Shown: positions 15,275 through 23,836 of the stretch, piece by piece | How the letters are laid out: every line of letters starts with the position of its first letter | How positions within the stretch are numbered: the first letter of the stretch is position 1 | NCBI RefSeq assembly: GCF_002282565.1 | Contig: NZ_NCJT01000001.1 | Span: 1 to 52,465, forward strand | Direction of reading: 5' to 3' | DNA: 52,465 bases | Source: Hyphomonas sp. 34-62-18 | Lineage (GTDB): Bacteria > Pseudomonadota > Alphaproteobacteria > Caulobacterales > Hyphomonadaceae | Position numbers and translations under genes: made by a program | The notes under the pieces: generated by a model | Seen by the model: the letters and a program-made list of their open reading frames with translations, nothing else | Told to the model about the DNA's origin: nothing | The model's database searches: none

Positions 15275-17242
15275 ATGACCGGCACGCGCATTCTCATCGG
15301 TCAGATACTGATCGTCTTGGCCATCGTCTTCTTTGCGCACTGGCTCGCAACGCAGATAACGGCGCAGGCCCTCGGCAATCAGCCTGCGCTCGGAGCGCCC
15401 TGGTTCGTGGTGGGCGAGCGGCCGGTCTACAAGCCGTGGCGGTTATATCAGTGGTGGTATGCGTACGACGCTTACGCGCCCGATGTGTTTGCGCGCGGCG
15501 GCGCAATCACGCTCGGTGGATCTGTCCTGGGTATCATCGCGGCTGTCATCGGCTCCCTTCTTCGCAGCCGGCATGAGCGAAACGTCACGACCTACGGTTC
15601 CGCGCGCTGGGCCAAATACCGCGACCTGAAACATGGCCGCCTGATCGGCAATGACGGCGTGTTCGTCGGTCGCTGGAAGAACCACTATCTGCGCCATGCA
15701 GGGCCGGAGCATGTAATGGCATTCGCGCCGACGAGAAGCGGCAAAGGCGTTGGACTGGTGGTGCCGACGCTACTCTCATGGACGGATAGCGTACTGGTCC
15801 ACGACATCAAGGGTGAAAACTGGTCGATCACCTCCGGCTGGCGCTCGACCTTTTCGACCTGCATCCGGTTCGATCCGACCGACCGCCGCTCCCCGCGTTA
15901 CAATCCGCTGATGGCGGTGCGCAAGGGCGAGCATGAGGTGAGGGACGTTCAGAATATCGCGGACATCCTTGTCGATCCCGAAGGTTCGTTGGAGCGTAGG
16001 AGCCATTGGGAAAAGACAGGGCACGCCCTTCTTGTTGGTGTCATCCTGCATGTGCTCTACGCGGAGCAGGATAAGACACTATCAGGGTGCGCAACCTTCC
16101 TCTCCGATCCAAAGCGGCCATTTTCGGCAACGCTTCGGGCGATGATGCAGACACGGCACCTCGGGGCAGAGGGCGTTCATCCCGTCGTGGCGCAGTCGGC
16201 GCGGGAGCTGATGAACAAGAGCGAGAACGAACGCAGCGGCGTCCTCTCGACGGCGATGAGTTTTCTGGCGCTCTACAGAGATCCCGTCATCGCGGAAGTC
16301 ACCAGCCGCTCGGATTGGCGGATTGAAGATCTTGTGGAAGCTGAACGGCCAGTGTCGCTCTTTCTGGTCGTGCCCCCGTCAGACCTGTCCAGGACCAAAT
16401 CCCTGATGCGTCTCATACTCAATCAGGTCGGTCGGCGGCTCACCGAGGAATTGCCGCAAGCCTCCGGTCGGAAGCGCCGGCAGCTTCTCCTGATGCTCGA
16501 TGAGTTTCCGGCGTTGGGCAGGCTCGATTTTTTTGAGTCCGCGCTGGCCTTCATGGCGGGCTATGGCCTCAGAAGCTATCTGATCACGCAATCGCTGAAC
16601 CAGATTGAAAAAGCCTACGGCCCGAACAACTCCATTCTGGACAATTGCCACATCAGGATTGCCTTCGCCACGAATGATGAGAGGACCGCCCGGAGGATTT
16701 CCGATGCGATCGGCACAACAACCGAACTGCGCTCCCAACGAAACTTCACCGGGCACCGGCTGGCGCCATGGCTTTCCCACGTCATGGTGTCGCGTCAGGA
16801 AACCCAGCGGCCACTGATCACGACAGGGGAGGTGATGCAGCTCTCGCCGCACGATGAGATCGTCCTCGCCTCCGGCACGCCCCCGGTGCGCGCCAAAAAG
16901 CTCCGCTACTATAAGGACAGGAATTTCACGAGCCGGGTGCTTCCGGAAACATCCGTCGCGTTGGCAAGCCCTCTCGGAGCGCCGAGCACCTGGAAGGGTG
17001 TTATTGCACCGCCGGTCGCGCCGCGTGCGCGCGCCGGCGCAAGCGTTGAAGGTCCGGAGGTTCAGCTTGTGCTTCAGCCCGAACTGGACCTTGAACCGAC
17101 GCAAGCGGATGAAACGCCCGCTTCAGTCGTGGAGCCCGAACACGATGAGTCCGCCGATCCGGCCGGCGACAAGCATCTCGACACCATCCGCCGCGCTGTC
17201 GGGCTCGACCGCGCTGATCCCGATTTCCTGCCTGACTTCTGA
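15275..17242 (+). CDS. traG: TraG/VirD4 family coupling protein
   Basis: 655 residues; AGGA precedes the ATG at 15275 (an in-frame ATG at 15185 would add 30 unlikely residues). Two N-terminal membrane segments (about 8-27 and 78-96) precede the ATPase. Walker A is APTRSGKGVG (about 151-160) and Walker B is LLLMLDEFPALGRL. EHVMAFAPTR and SYLITQSLNQIEKAYG are typical of the family. The C-terminus is an acidic, Pro-rich tail (LDLEPTQADETPAS). The hexameric inner-membrane ATPase links the relaxase-DNA complex to a type IV secretion channel. No channel genes follow. Confidence 0.92.
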   Translation: MTGTRILIGQILIVLAIVFFAHWLATQITAQALGNQPALGAPWFVVGERPVYKPWRLYQWWYAYDAYAPDVFARGGAITLGGSVLGIIAAVIGSLLRSRHERNVTTYGSARWAKYRDLKHGRLIGNDGVFVGRWKNHYLRHAGPEHVMAFAPTRSGKGVGLVVPTLLSWTDSVLVHDIKGENWSITSGWRSTFSTCIRFDPTDRRSPRYNPLMAVRKGEHEVRDVQNIADILVDPEGSLERRSHWEKTGHALLVGVILHVLYAEQDKTLSGCATFLSDPKRPFSATLRAMMQTRHLGAEGVHPVVAQSARELMNKSENERSGVLSTAMSFLALYRDPVIAEVTSRSDWRIEDLVEAERPVSLFLVVPPSDLSRTKSLMRLILNQVGRRLTEELPQASGRKRRQLLLMLDEFPALGRLDFFESALAFMAGYGLRSYLITQSLNQIEKAYGPNNSILDNCHIRIAFATNDERTARRISDAIGTTTELRSQRNFTGHRLAPWLSHVMVSRQETQRPLITTGEVMQLSPHDEIVLASGTPPVRAKKLRYYKDRNFTSRVLPETSVALASPLGAPSTWKGVIAPPVAPRARAGASVEGPEVQLVLQPELDLEPTQADETPASVVEPEHDESADPAGDKHLDTIRRAVGLDRADPDFLPDF

Positions 17243-17247
17243 CGCCC

Positions 17248-17622
17248 ATGTCCAAACCGAGAGTCCACGTCCGCCTTCCCACCAATATCTACGCCCGGCT
17301 GTGCGAGGCATCCGACAGGCCCGGTGTCACGAAGGCGCAGATCATTGAAGATGCGCTGCGGGCCTGGTTCGATCCCGAGACGAAATCGACGCTGGAGCAA
17401 CGCCTGCTGCATCGCCTGGACGCATTCGATGAGCGGCAATCCGCGATCGAGCGCGACGTGGCCATGACCTTCGAGACGCTCGCTCATTATATTCTGTACT
17501 GGCTGACGCGAACGGAGCCGATTCCGGACGGAGAGCGCGACGCTGCGCACGCTTTGGGCAAACGGCGTTATGACTATTTCATAGAACAGGTCGCGCGAAA
17601 GATATCCGGACAACCGAAGTAA
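17248..17622 (+). CDS. CopG-family ribbon-helix-helix protein of the conjugation module
   Basis: 124 residues, 5 bp after traG. The N-terminus is a ribbon-helix-helix domain: RVHVRLPTNIYARL forms the strand, then VTKAQIIEDALRAWFDP. The middle is a coiled coil (LEQRLLHRLDAFDERQSAIERD). The C-terminal part has a hydrophobic stretch (AHYILYWLTRT). In IncP/Ti-like modules this small gene sits between traG and trbB and probably regulates the trb operon. Here trbB and all following genes are missing, so it may be a stranded regulator. Confidence 0.8.
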   Translation: MSKPRVHVRLPTNIYARLCEASDRPGVTKAQIIEDALRAWFDPETKSTLEQRLLHRLDAFDERQSAIERDVAMTFETLAHYILYWLTRTEPIPDGERDAAHALGKRRYDYFIEQVARKISGQPK

Positions 17623-17819
17623 GATAGCTCCGTAGCAACGGTCCTTTCGAACAAGGATGGAATGACACGTCGAGTTAGCCATCGCTGATCCTCGGGATCG
17701 TGAAGTTTGGCAGCTGACGGTCGCCTCGTGATTTCTCCACAAAAAAGCAGAGTTGCCCCCAGCTGCAAATCCGGCTGAAAATTAATTGAACCCATCTGAA
17801 AATTTGGAGGAAGGGGCCG

Positions 17820-18929
17820 ATGGCTGCGGGCAAACGAAACGATCCAAACAGGAATATCGCCAGCCTTCTGTCAGATGCGCATCTGGAGACGGTGCGTGGG
17901 GGTATGCTTAGCGCGGTTAGGGCCTTCGAGAGGATGGATTTGAGAAGTCACCTCCTTAGTCAGCTTGAGCTGATCAATCGGCCGGGGCAGCTGGACCAAA
18001 TGCGGAGCCTCGCGCAACGCTTCGCAGACCTAGACGCAGCACAGCATATGAATCCGCGATGGGTCGATTCCCTTCGGGAGATGGCGAAAGCCATGGAGCG
18101 CGATAATCAGGCGTTGGCCAATCGGTTCGCGACCATTAACGCTGCCATCGATGCGAGCATGCCCGCCACATTCCGACTGCTAGAAAAGCATACTGCCCTT
18201 CAGGCCGCATTGAATTCATCAGAATGGCAAAAGCAGCTCTCTCAGTTTGCCGAAGCGGTCGGACCGCAACTCTCTGCATTCCAAACTGCGATGGAACGCT
18301 TAGCGCTGATCGACTTGGCGACGCTGCGTGCGAACTCAGAAGATTCGCGAGAGGCCGCCGCACGGGCTGCTCATGCACAGGCGGTTGAAGCTCAGAACTT
18401 GGTCGAAGCGCTAATCGAGGCGCCATCGCCCGAAGAGGGCGCGCAATTGCTCACGTTGCTGCTGCCCTTGTTGGTGAACCTCCTGAAGAACACCACCGTA
18501 GAACTTCGGTCTTTGGGGCTAGTGGGACTCCTCACCGTATTAATAGCGCTAAACTCATTGTTGCCCGACACTGCCATTCAGGAGCTGTCAGAGGAGCAAC
18601 GCGCGGGCTTCATGGAAATGCGCGAACAGATTGATGTTCTGACCGCGCATGTCGTGGAGCTGAAGGGCACCGATGAGGAGCTAACTCAAGCGCATCTGGA
18701 AGGACTGGAGCGCGGCGAATTGCAACGCACCGCCAACATTCGCCGATCGCCCACAGGCGACGCCGAGCTGATATTGAAGGGCATGGAAGGCATGCCATTC
18801 GCTATCGTCGAGCGGCAAGGGAGGTGGACGCTCATCATCGTCCGTGATCCGCTGACGGATCGCCTCCTACAAGGCTGGGTCTACGGCAATGCGGTTCATC
18901 TAACTCGCTGGCCACAAGAAGCAGATTAG
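17820..18929 (+). CDS. Membrane protein with long helical N-terminus and SH3-like C-terminus
   Basis: 369 residues with a strong ribosome site (GGAGGAAGGGG) before the ATG. Residues 1-200 are predicted largely helical with coiled-coil character (REMAKAMERDNQALANRF). Two hydrophobic segments follow (about 205-225 LLTLLLPLLVNLL; about 232-250 LGLVGLLTVLIALNSLL), making a hairpin in the membrane. The end (about 305-360) looks like a bacterial SH3 fold (TANIRRSPTGDAELI, GRWTLIIVRD, LQGWVYGNAVHL). The region is visibly more A/T-rich than the tra genes. No known family recognised. Only 25 nt separate it from the next open frame, so the two form a likely operon. Confidence 0.65.
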   Translation: MAAGKRNDPNRNIASLLSDAHLETVRGGMLSAVRAFERMDLRSHLLSQLELINRPGQLDQMRSLAQRFADLDAAQHMNPRWVDSLREMAKAMERDNQALANRFATINAAIDASMPATFRLLEKHTALQAALNSSEWQKQLSQFAEAVGPQLSAFQTAMERLALIDLATLRANSEDSREAAARAAHAQAVEAQNLVEALIEAPSPEEGAQLLTLLLPLLVNLLKNTTVELRSLGLVGLLTVLIALNSLLPDTAIQELSEEQRAGFMEMREQIDVLTAHVVELKGTDEELTQAHLEGLERGELQRTANIRRSPTGDAELILKGMEGMPFAIVERQGRWTLIIVRDPLTDRLLQGWVYGNAVHLTRWPQEAD

Positions 18930-19050
18930 GAAGTTTCGCCTGCTAAGGGCTCCGATGGCCGTGGAAATCGACTTGTCCGGTCGAAAAATCCGCCGGACTG
19001 TGAGCCGGGACTTGGGCGTTATGGTTACTGGCTCCACATCTCATGGAGCC

Positions 19051-20058
19051 ATGACACTCATTCTGACTCTCGTGCATCGAGACTACGTTTTGCAATCAAG
19101 CGATCGGCTTGTGTCATTGGCACAGCGTGGCGAGTTGCGGGAGGGCGACCGGCGCGCGAACAAATGCGTCATCTACCGCGCGACAGACGGCGTTCTTTCG
19201 ATTGGTTACGCGGGGTATGCCTACCTGGGCGGCATGCCTGCCGATGAGTGGATTGTTGAGACACTGCTACGAAAACCACTCGACGGTCCGCGAACGCCCG
19301 ATGGGCGGCGCTTCGGAATACAAAGTGGCGCATCGATAGCACCGCTTACAGCTCCACAGGCGGCTTGGGAAATCGAGCAAGCGATCCGCAAAGCGGTCCC
19401 ACCCGACCAGCATTTTGAAATCGTACTGGCGGGGTTTAGACAGCGGCGCAATCGCATCCTCCCGTATTGGGTGGATATCCAGAAGCGCGCGAACGACAGC
19501 GTTCGTGTGCTCAATCGGTCAAAACGCTTTCCGGAGGTAAATGGTCGTTATGCCCTGATATGGCAGGGCGGCGGAGTCACAGCGACAGAAATGGTCGAAT
19601 TGCATGAGCGGCTGCGGTCGCTCGGAAAGCAAATAGCGGAACAACACGAGAGAAATCCCAACCTGAAAGAAGTCTCAACGGTGATGGTCCAGTTCACCCG
19701 AGACATGGCAGATGTTCACGACGGGATCGGAAAAAACGTCTTGACTGTCGGACTCACGCAATGGGGGCGTGGATACTGCGAGTTCCACGGCGCGGAAAGG
19801 CACCCTCTTCGGTTGGTTGGGAACAGATCGTCGCCAATCGAAGTCGTTGATAGCGCTCAACGGCCGTGGATCGTCTCGCCTGGCTTGCTGGCAGCTCCGT
19901 CTTATGAAGTCGGAGTGTCCGACTTCAATCTTTGTGGATATGAGTTTCGTTCAATCGGTGCAGACGCGACTGGAGGTTTGTTGGGGCTCAGTTCCAGCAT
20001 TCGGCGACCAACCATAGCTGAGATGATCGGCCGGTCCACAACGACAACGCCAGATTAG
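19051..20058 (+). CDS. Proteasome-like Ntn-hydrolase fold protein (N-terminal threonine type), putative
   Basis: 335 residues from the ATG at 19051, with GGAG just upstream; the frame is open from an ATG at 18955, which would add a 32-residue propeptide-like leader. Directly after Met is Thr: MTLILTLVHRDYVLQSSDRL. Counting that Thr as 1, Asp lies at 17 in SSDRLVS and Lys at 37 in ANKCVIY. Then comes IGYAGYAYLGG. This matches the Thr1-Asp17-Lys33 and AG pattern of proteasome beta subunits and HslV. The remainder (about 100-335) has no recognised domain. Active threonine-type hydrolase is inferred, not shown. It pairs with the SH3 membrane protein upstream in the place of the trb genes. Confidence 0.6.
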   Translation: MTLILTLVHRDYVLQSSDRLVSLAQRGELREGDRRANKCVIYRATDGVLSIGYAGYAYLGGMPADEWIVETLLRKPLDGPRTPDGRRFGIQSGASIAPLTAPQAAWEIEQAIRKAVPPDQHFEIVLAGFRQRRNRILPYWVDIQKRANDSVRVLNRSKRFPEVNGRYALIWQGGGVTATEMVELHERLRSLGKQIAEQHERNPNLKEVSTVMVQFTRDMADVHDGIGKNVLTVGLTQWGRGYCEFHGAERHPLRLVGNRSSPIEVVDSAQRPWIVSPGLLAAPSYEVGVSDFNLCGYEFRSIGADATGGLLGLSSSIRRPTIAEMIGRSTTTTPD

Positions 20059-20110
20059 GCCCCAATGTCAGTCAAGCAACAATGATGATGATAATGTCCG
20101 GCTGCGATTG

Positions 20111-21385
20111 TCAGCCTGCCCCGGACCACAGACTGCTGACCGGGAGTGCAAACAGCCCGCCGCCAAATGACAGTTTTTCTGATCCCAAATAAAAGACGAG
20201 CCCTGTGAACTGCCTTGTTCGCCCCGGCCCATCCTGGCCGAACCAGCGCAGATGGCGGAAGTCGCTTGCATCGACGGTTGCTGCCGCCTTGACTTCAACG
20301 CCGACCAGTTTCCGTCCGCTTTCGATCAGGATATCGATCTCGCGTTTGTCCGCACTGCGCCAGTGATAGAAACGCGCGTCGGTGTCCTGCATCGGCGCCG
20401 CTCGCAGGAGTTCGTTCAGAACATAGCTTTCGAGCACAGCGCCAAAAGCCGCCGGGTCCGCCCCCAGGTCGAAGGCGTTGTCTCCAAAGCGACGCAGCGC
20501 GCACAGGACGCCGCTGTCCACGAAATGGTATTTCGGATTCTTGATTTCTCGCTTTCCTTCCCCCGAAGCCCATGCGCCAAGCTGCACGATTACCGAGAGT
20601 CTGAGCAGGATATCGATGTATTGTTCGATCGTCTCGCGACGGACTTTCACGGCGTTGGACAGCTCGGCGATATTCAGCTCATTGGCGGTACGCGCAGCCA
20701 TCTGATCGATTAGACGGCGAAGCGCATCGGTTTTCCGGATCTTTATGATGTCAGCGACGTCACGATCGACCATAGTGTCGACATTGTCCCGGTATTGTCT
20801 CTGCCGCTCTCTCAAAGGCATCTGACGGATTTCCGGGAAACCGCCTCTCAGAATCAGATCAATGACGCCCGAACGGGAAACAGGCTCGGCTTTGATGGCC
20901 GACAGTTGAGGCTCTTTTTCCGACGCCCAGCTGATCAGCCGGGAGACCGGCGCACGATGAATCTCGGCAGCCGAGAGCGGCCAGAGCGTCAGGGTGCGCA
21001 TACGTCCCGCAAGAGAATCGGCGACATTCGCTGTACGAAAGACATTCGAGGAGCCGGTCAGAACAAATTGTCCCTTGCGCCGGTCCTCATCGACAATCCG
21101 CTTGATGGCGAGCGAGAGATCGGTGGAGCGCTGTGCTTCATCGATGATCAGGGGGGTGTCACCGAGTTCCTCGCGCATTGCCTTGATTTGCCCATAGGGG
21201 TCTGCCTCGATTGCCGCGAGCGTTGCTGCATCGTCGAGACTGACAAAGCGGCCTCTGGCGAAGAGGTCGCGCACGAGCGTTGTTTTGCCCGCCTGACGGG
21301 GGCCGATCAGATTGACAACCCTTGTGTGCCCGAGTGCGGCCTCCAATTCAGGCACGAGGTGCCGGGGCAGGTAGGTATCCGGCAT
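20111..21385 (-). CDS. ATP-binding protein of the AAA_14/DUF4143 family
   Basis: 424 residues from the ATG at 21385. The P-loop NLIGPRQAGKTTLVRD is at about 25-40 and the Walker B LIIDEAQRS at about 79-87. VLTGSSNVF is the sensor-like segment and LAGRMRTLTLWPLSAAEI is diagnostic. The C-terminal half is DUF4143: YRDNVDTMVDRDVADI, then KYHFVDSGVLCALRR. Its end has an endonuclease-like core (KREIDILIESGRKLVGVEVK, a D-ExK arrangement). Such ATPases are frequent solitary genes in bacteria and of unclear role, with toxin or defence links suggested. Three 23-bp-period repeats lie just upstream. Confidence 0.85.
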   Translation of the reverse strand: MPDTYLPRHLVPELEAALGHTRVVNLIGPRQAGKTTLVRDLFARGRFVSLDDAATLAAIEADPYGQIKAMREELGDTPLIIDEAQRSTDLSLAIKRIVDEDRRKGQFVLTGSSNVFRTANVADSLAGRMRTLTLWPLSAAEIHRAPVSRLISWASEKEPQLSAIKAEPVSRSGVIDLILRGGFPEIRQMPLRERQRQYRDNVDTMVDRDVADIIKIRKTDALRRLIDQMAARTANELNIAELSNAVKVRRETIEQYIDILLRLSVIVQLGAWASGEGKREIKNPKYHFVDSGVLCALRRFGDNAFDLGADPAAFGAVLESYVLNELLRAAPMQDTDARFYHWRSADKREIDILIESGRKLVGVEVKAAATVDASDFRHLRWFGQDGPGRTRQFTGLVFYLGSEKLSFGGGLFALPVSSLWSGAG

Positions 21386-21435
21386 GAGCGGCCACTCCGA
21401 GTTATTCCGCTTCACCAAGATGCGGTTAGAGGAAT

Positions 21436-21496
21436 CACCAAATTGCTACTACGTGACTCACGAAATTACTAGCTCAGAGCCCACCAAATTCCTATT
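21436..21496. repeat. Three direct repeats with exact 23-bp period upstream of the DUF4143 ATPase gene
   Basis: Copies CACCAAATTGCTACT (21436), CACGAAATTACTAGC (21459) and CACCAAATTCCTATT (21482) share CACsAAATTnCTA. They start exactly 23 bp apart with unrelated 8-bp spacers. They begin about 50 bp before the ATPase start, so a regulatory array is likely. Confidence 0.75.
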
Positions 21497-21530
21497 AGAC
21501 CATGCGCAGAGCTTCAGGTGAAGGCAGGGC

Positions 21531-21612
21531 AGCACGGGAGGGATTCGAACCCGCAGCGGAACTGGAAGCACCAGATTTTTGCTACACATTCTGCTACACA
21601 ATCTGCTACGCG
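21531..21612 (-). other. tRNA 3'-end-like fragment with adjacent direct repeats; possible integration scar
   Basis: On the minus strand 21554-21538 reads GCGGGTTCGAATCCCTC, a T-stem, TTCGAAT loop and T-stem, followed by CCGTGCT where an acceptor strand would be. No D-arm or anticodon arm precedes it and no CCA follows. Upstream in tRNA sense are TGCTACACA (21580-21588), TGCTACACA (21592-21600) and TGCTACGCG (21604-21612), period 12, like integrase arm-type sites. In tRNA sense the repeats lie to the right, so an element should lie to the right, which does not fit the left-hand island. It may be a relic of another insertion. Confidence 0.45.
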
Positions 21613-21811
21613 CCAATTTTATGAATTCCAATTTTACAAGGTATTATCAAGTAGATAGATGGCGGAGGAAGCCCTGTCTCTCCGCCAGCCCCCTGTTTAG
21701 GTCCACCTGATCGCACGCCAGAGGGTGGAACTATCCCGGGTTGATAATATCCCCCTCTTTTCAACATATCCGGAATGCGGCACCAAGGTCCCGAGCCATG
21801 TGGGGACAATC

Positions 21812-22288
21812 ATGCGCTGGATATTTGTGCTGATGTTTGGCGGCTTGGGGGTGATGCTGGTCTATGTCGGCGTCACGCAGTATTTCATCCAGAAGCGCAT
21901 CGCGGCGAATGCCCGGACCATCGAAGTGGAAATCCTCCGGTCGGATGTGACCCGCTCGGAGTCGATGGATACCGATCGCAGCCTGACGCGGAACACATCC
22001 ACCACCACCTGGTCGCCCAATGTCCGCTTTCGCTATGTGGTCAACGGAACATCTTATGAAAGCGAGATGCTGCGCCCGAACATCATCGGGTCAAGCTTTG
22101 GCTCGCAGGCGGAGGCGGCCGAGGTGATTGCCCCTTATCCGGTGGGGGCAAAGGTGCTGGCCTATGTGGATGAGCGGCATCCGGACAAGGCGTTCCTGAT
22201 ACTCGAGAAAGGGGCGGGGCCGGTCGTTTTCATGTTGGTAGGCCCGATTGCTCTGGCGGCGGCTTATCTCTCTTTCCGGTTTCTGTGA
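21812..22288 (+). CDS. DUF3592-type membrane protein
   Basis: 158 residues from the ATG at 21812 behind GTGGGGA. Membrane segments lie at about 2-22 (WIFVLMFGGLGVMLVYVG) and at the C-terminus (VVFMLVGPIALAAAYLSF). The middle is a beta-rich extracytoplasmic domain: TIEVEILRSDVTRS, NVRFRYVVNGTSYES, and YPVGAKVLAYVDERHPDKAFL. This is the DUF3592 layout of a beta domain between two helices. Function is unknown. The stop TGA overlaps the next ATG, so the two genes are coupled. It starts the chromosomal segment right of the accessory region. Confidence 0.8.
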   Translation: MRWIFVLMFGGLGVMLVYVGVTQYFIQKRIAANARTIEVEILRSDVTRSESMDTDRSLTRNTSTTTWSPNVRFRYVVNGTSYESEMLRPNIIGSSFGSQAEAAEVIAPYPVGAKVLAYVDERHPDKAFLILEKGAGPVVFMLVGPIALAAAYLSFRFL

Positions 22289-23070
22289 TGGCTTATCCCC
22301 GTCGCCGGTTTGGCGCTTTGTCGCTGGAAGTGCCGCCCGGCCTTTTCCCGGATGACGAGGCGCCCGCAGAGTACGCCGCCGCGCTGACGGCTTTGGTTCC
22401 GGCAACGCTGCGTATCCGGACGATCCCGCTGGCAGGCGCGGCAGTTCTTGCAGAGGTTCTGAGCCGGGCAGGCGGCGGGCCGCCCCGGCAGATCTCGGCA
22501 ACGGGTGAAGACTATGTGTGGCCCGGCCTATCGGCCGCAATGGACGGCGCGCCGCATGAGGCCGTCTATGCCTTCGAAAGCGAGGGGCAGGTCTGGCTCG
22601 GAACGCTCAGTGTTCCGGGCGAACATTGGAATGACTACGCCCCCTTTCTGGAGGGGGCGATGGTGTCGCTGGATATCGGCACGCGGCCGGCGCCAACGGT
22701 TCCCCTGTTTGCAGGGTCGGCGGTCCCGGTCATCTCGGAAAGGGCGTTTCTGCCTGATCCTGTTGAGACCATGCAGCAACGCCTCGCGGAGATGGCTGGG
22801 GAGACCGTGCGCCTCATACTGGATTTGCGCTTTGACGAAGCTGAAGCGGCAGTGCGTCAGATCGATAGCGACATCTATGGCGCCAATGCGCTGGCCAATG
22901 CGTATGAAGCGGCGCTGCGCCACAACCCTAGGGATGAGGCCATGCTCAGTCGCGCAACCATCTGGGCAAGGAACGCTTTTCCCGAGCCGCATACCGCTCT
23001 TGAGGCAGAGACTTATCGCAGCGCCGCCGAAGCGCGTGTGGCAGGGCTCATGAGTATCTTCCAGCCTTGA
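22288..23070 (+). CDS. Hypothetical protein
   Basis: 260 residues, start ATG at 22288 overlapping the previous TGA. No membrane segment or known domain is recognised. The N-terminal 130 residues are alpha/beta with AVYAFESEGQVWLGTLSVPG. The C-terminal part is helical (ETVRLILDLRFDEAEAAVRQ, then DEAMLSRATIWARNAF) and may be TPR-like. Coupling to the DUF3592 gene suggests a shared envelope-related process. Function unknown. Confidence 0.65.
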   Translation: MAYPRRRFGALSLEVPPGLFPDDEAPAEYAAALTALVPATLRIRTIPLAGAAVLAEVLSRAGGGPPRQISATGEDYVWPGLSAAMDGAPHEAVYAFESEGQVWLGTLSVPGEHWNDYAPFLEGAMVSLDIGTRPAPTVPLFAGSAVPVISERAFLPDPVETMQQRLAEMAGETVRLILDLRFDEAEAAVRQIDSDIYGANALANAYEAALRHNPRDEAMLSRATIWARNAFPEPHTALEAETYRSAAEARVAGLMSIFQP

Positions 23071-23125
23071 TCGGGCGGCAAAGGAAGCTGCGGCTTACCA
23101 GCGCTTGCATACTTCATAGGCAAAG

Positions 23126-23166
23126 CCGGGGAGGCAGGCGCGCCGTGTTGCGGCCTGCCTCCCCGG
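23126..23166. terminator. Bidirectional hairpin between convergent genes
   Basis: CCGGGGAGGCAGGC (23126-23139) and GCCTGCCTCCCCGG (23153-23166) form a perfect 14-bp stem with a 13-nt loop between the convergent genes ending at 23070 and 23179. There is no long T-run on either strand, so termination strength is uncertain. Confidence 0.65.
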
Positions 23167-23178
23167 AGTGGTGGTAGA

Positions 23179-23622
23179 TCAGCGCGGTTTGGCGGGCTGA
23201 TCCTTGGAGTCCTTGGAAGGTTCGTCCTGTTTGGGTTTGGATTGGTCCTTGGTGCCAGATTGATCTTTCTGGCCGGGCCCCATCCTGGCCTTTTCCGGCG
23301 CGGGGTGGCCCTTTTGGGGCTTCGGCTGGGGTTTCTCCGCCTGGAGAAGGGGAGAGTACACCCATTTCTCTGGCTTGCCGGGCGGGGAGATGCGGGCCCA
23401 GTCGCCGGTGACGGCGTAGATCTGGACTTCGGCGCCGAGCAGCAGGACTTCGATAACCGAATTGCCGGTGCCGGGACCGCCGCGGACATTGACCCTCTCC
23501 GACTTGATGTACCGGGGACCTTCGGGGGGCTGAGTGGGTTGGGCATGGGCAATGGCGCTGAAGGCGATGAGGGCGGCCAGGGTGCTGGCGGCAATACGGG
23601 CGCTGAAACGGCGTGTCCGCAT
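23179..23622 (-). CDS. Secreted SH3-domain protein
   Basis: 147 residues from the ATG at 23622, with AGGAG 8 nt upstream. The signal peptide (residues 1-28) ends ...AIAHAQ. A bacterial SH3 (SH3_3) domain follows: YIKSERVNVRGGPGTGNSV, IEVLLLGAEVQIYA, and WARISPPGKPEKWVYSPLL. The last 50 residues are a Lys/Gln/Pro/Asp-rich tail likely to be disordered. SH3_3 proteins in the periplasm commonly bind peptidoglycan peptides. It is divergent from trpF, with about 210 bp between them. Confidence 0.8.
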   Translation of the reverse strand: MRTRRFSARIAASTLAALIAFSAIAHAQPTQPPEGPRYIKSERVNVRGGPGTGNSVIEVLLLGAEVQIYAVTGDWARISPPGKPEKWVYSPLLQAEKPQPKPQKGHPAPEKARMGPGQKDQSGTKDQSKPKQDEPSKDSKDQPAKPR

Positions 23623-23836
23623 GGGAAAACTCCTGTCAGATTGGGCCGGGAACGTGGCCATGTGATCTGGCCTCCGGGGGATGAGGCCAGTAGGGAAAGG
23701 TCTAGGGGCGAGCCATGTCAGGGCTTTGCCGCTTGCAGCTCAGATGCAGCGGGCCCTGACATATCCCGGGCAAAAGTAAGGCGGGGCGGCGCATAGGCCC
23801 GTGGACGCGCGGCGCTGGCTGGCGTAACGGGCTCTC

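Larger units (their letters stand above)
21386..21811. other. Intergenic junction between accessory region and chromosome
   Basis: This 426-bp gap holds, from left to right, the three 23-bp-period repeats, a tRNA T-arm fragment and three 12-bp-period repeats. After about 21620 an A/T-richer stretch (around 21615-21660) precedes the DUF3592 gene. No intact gene is visible. Confidence 0.6.
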
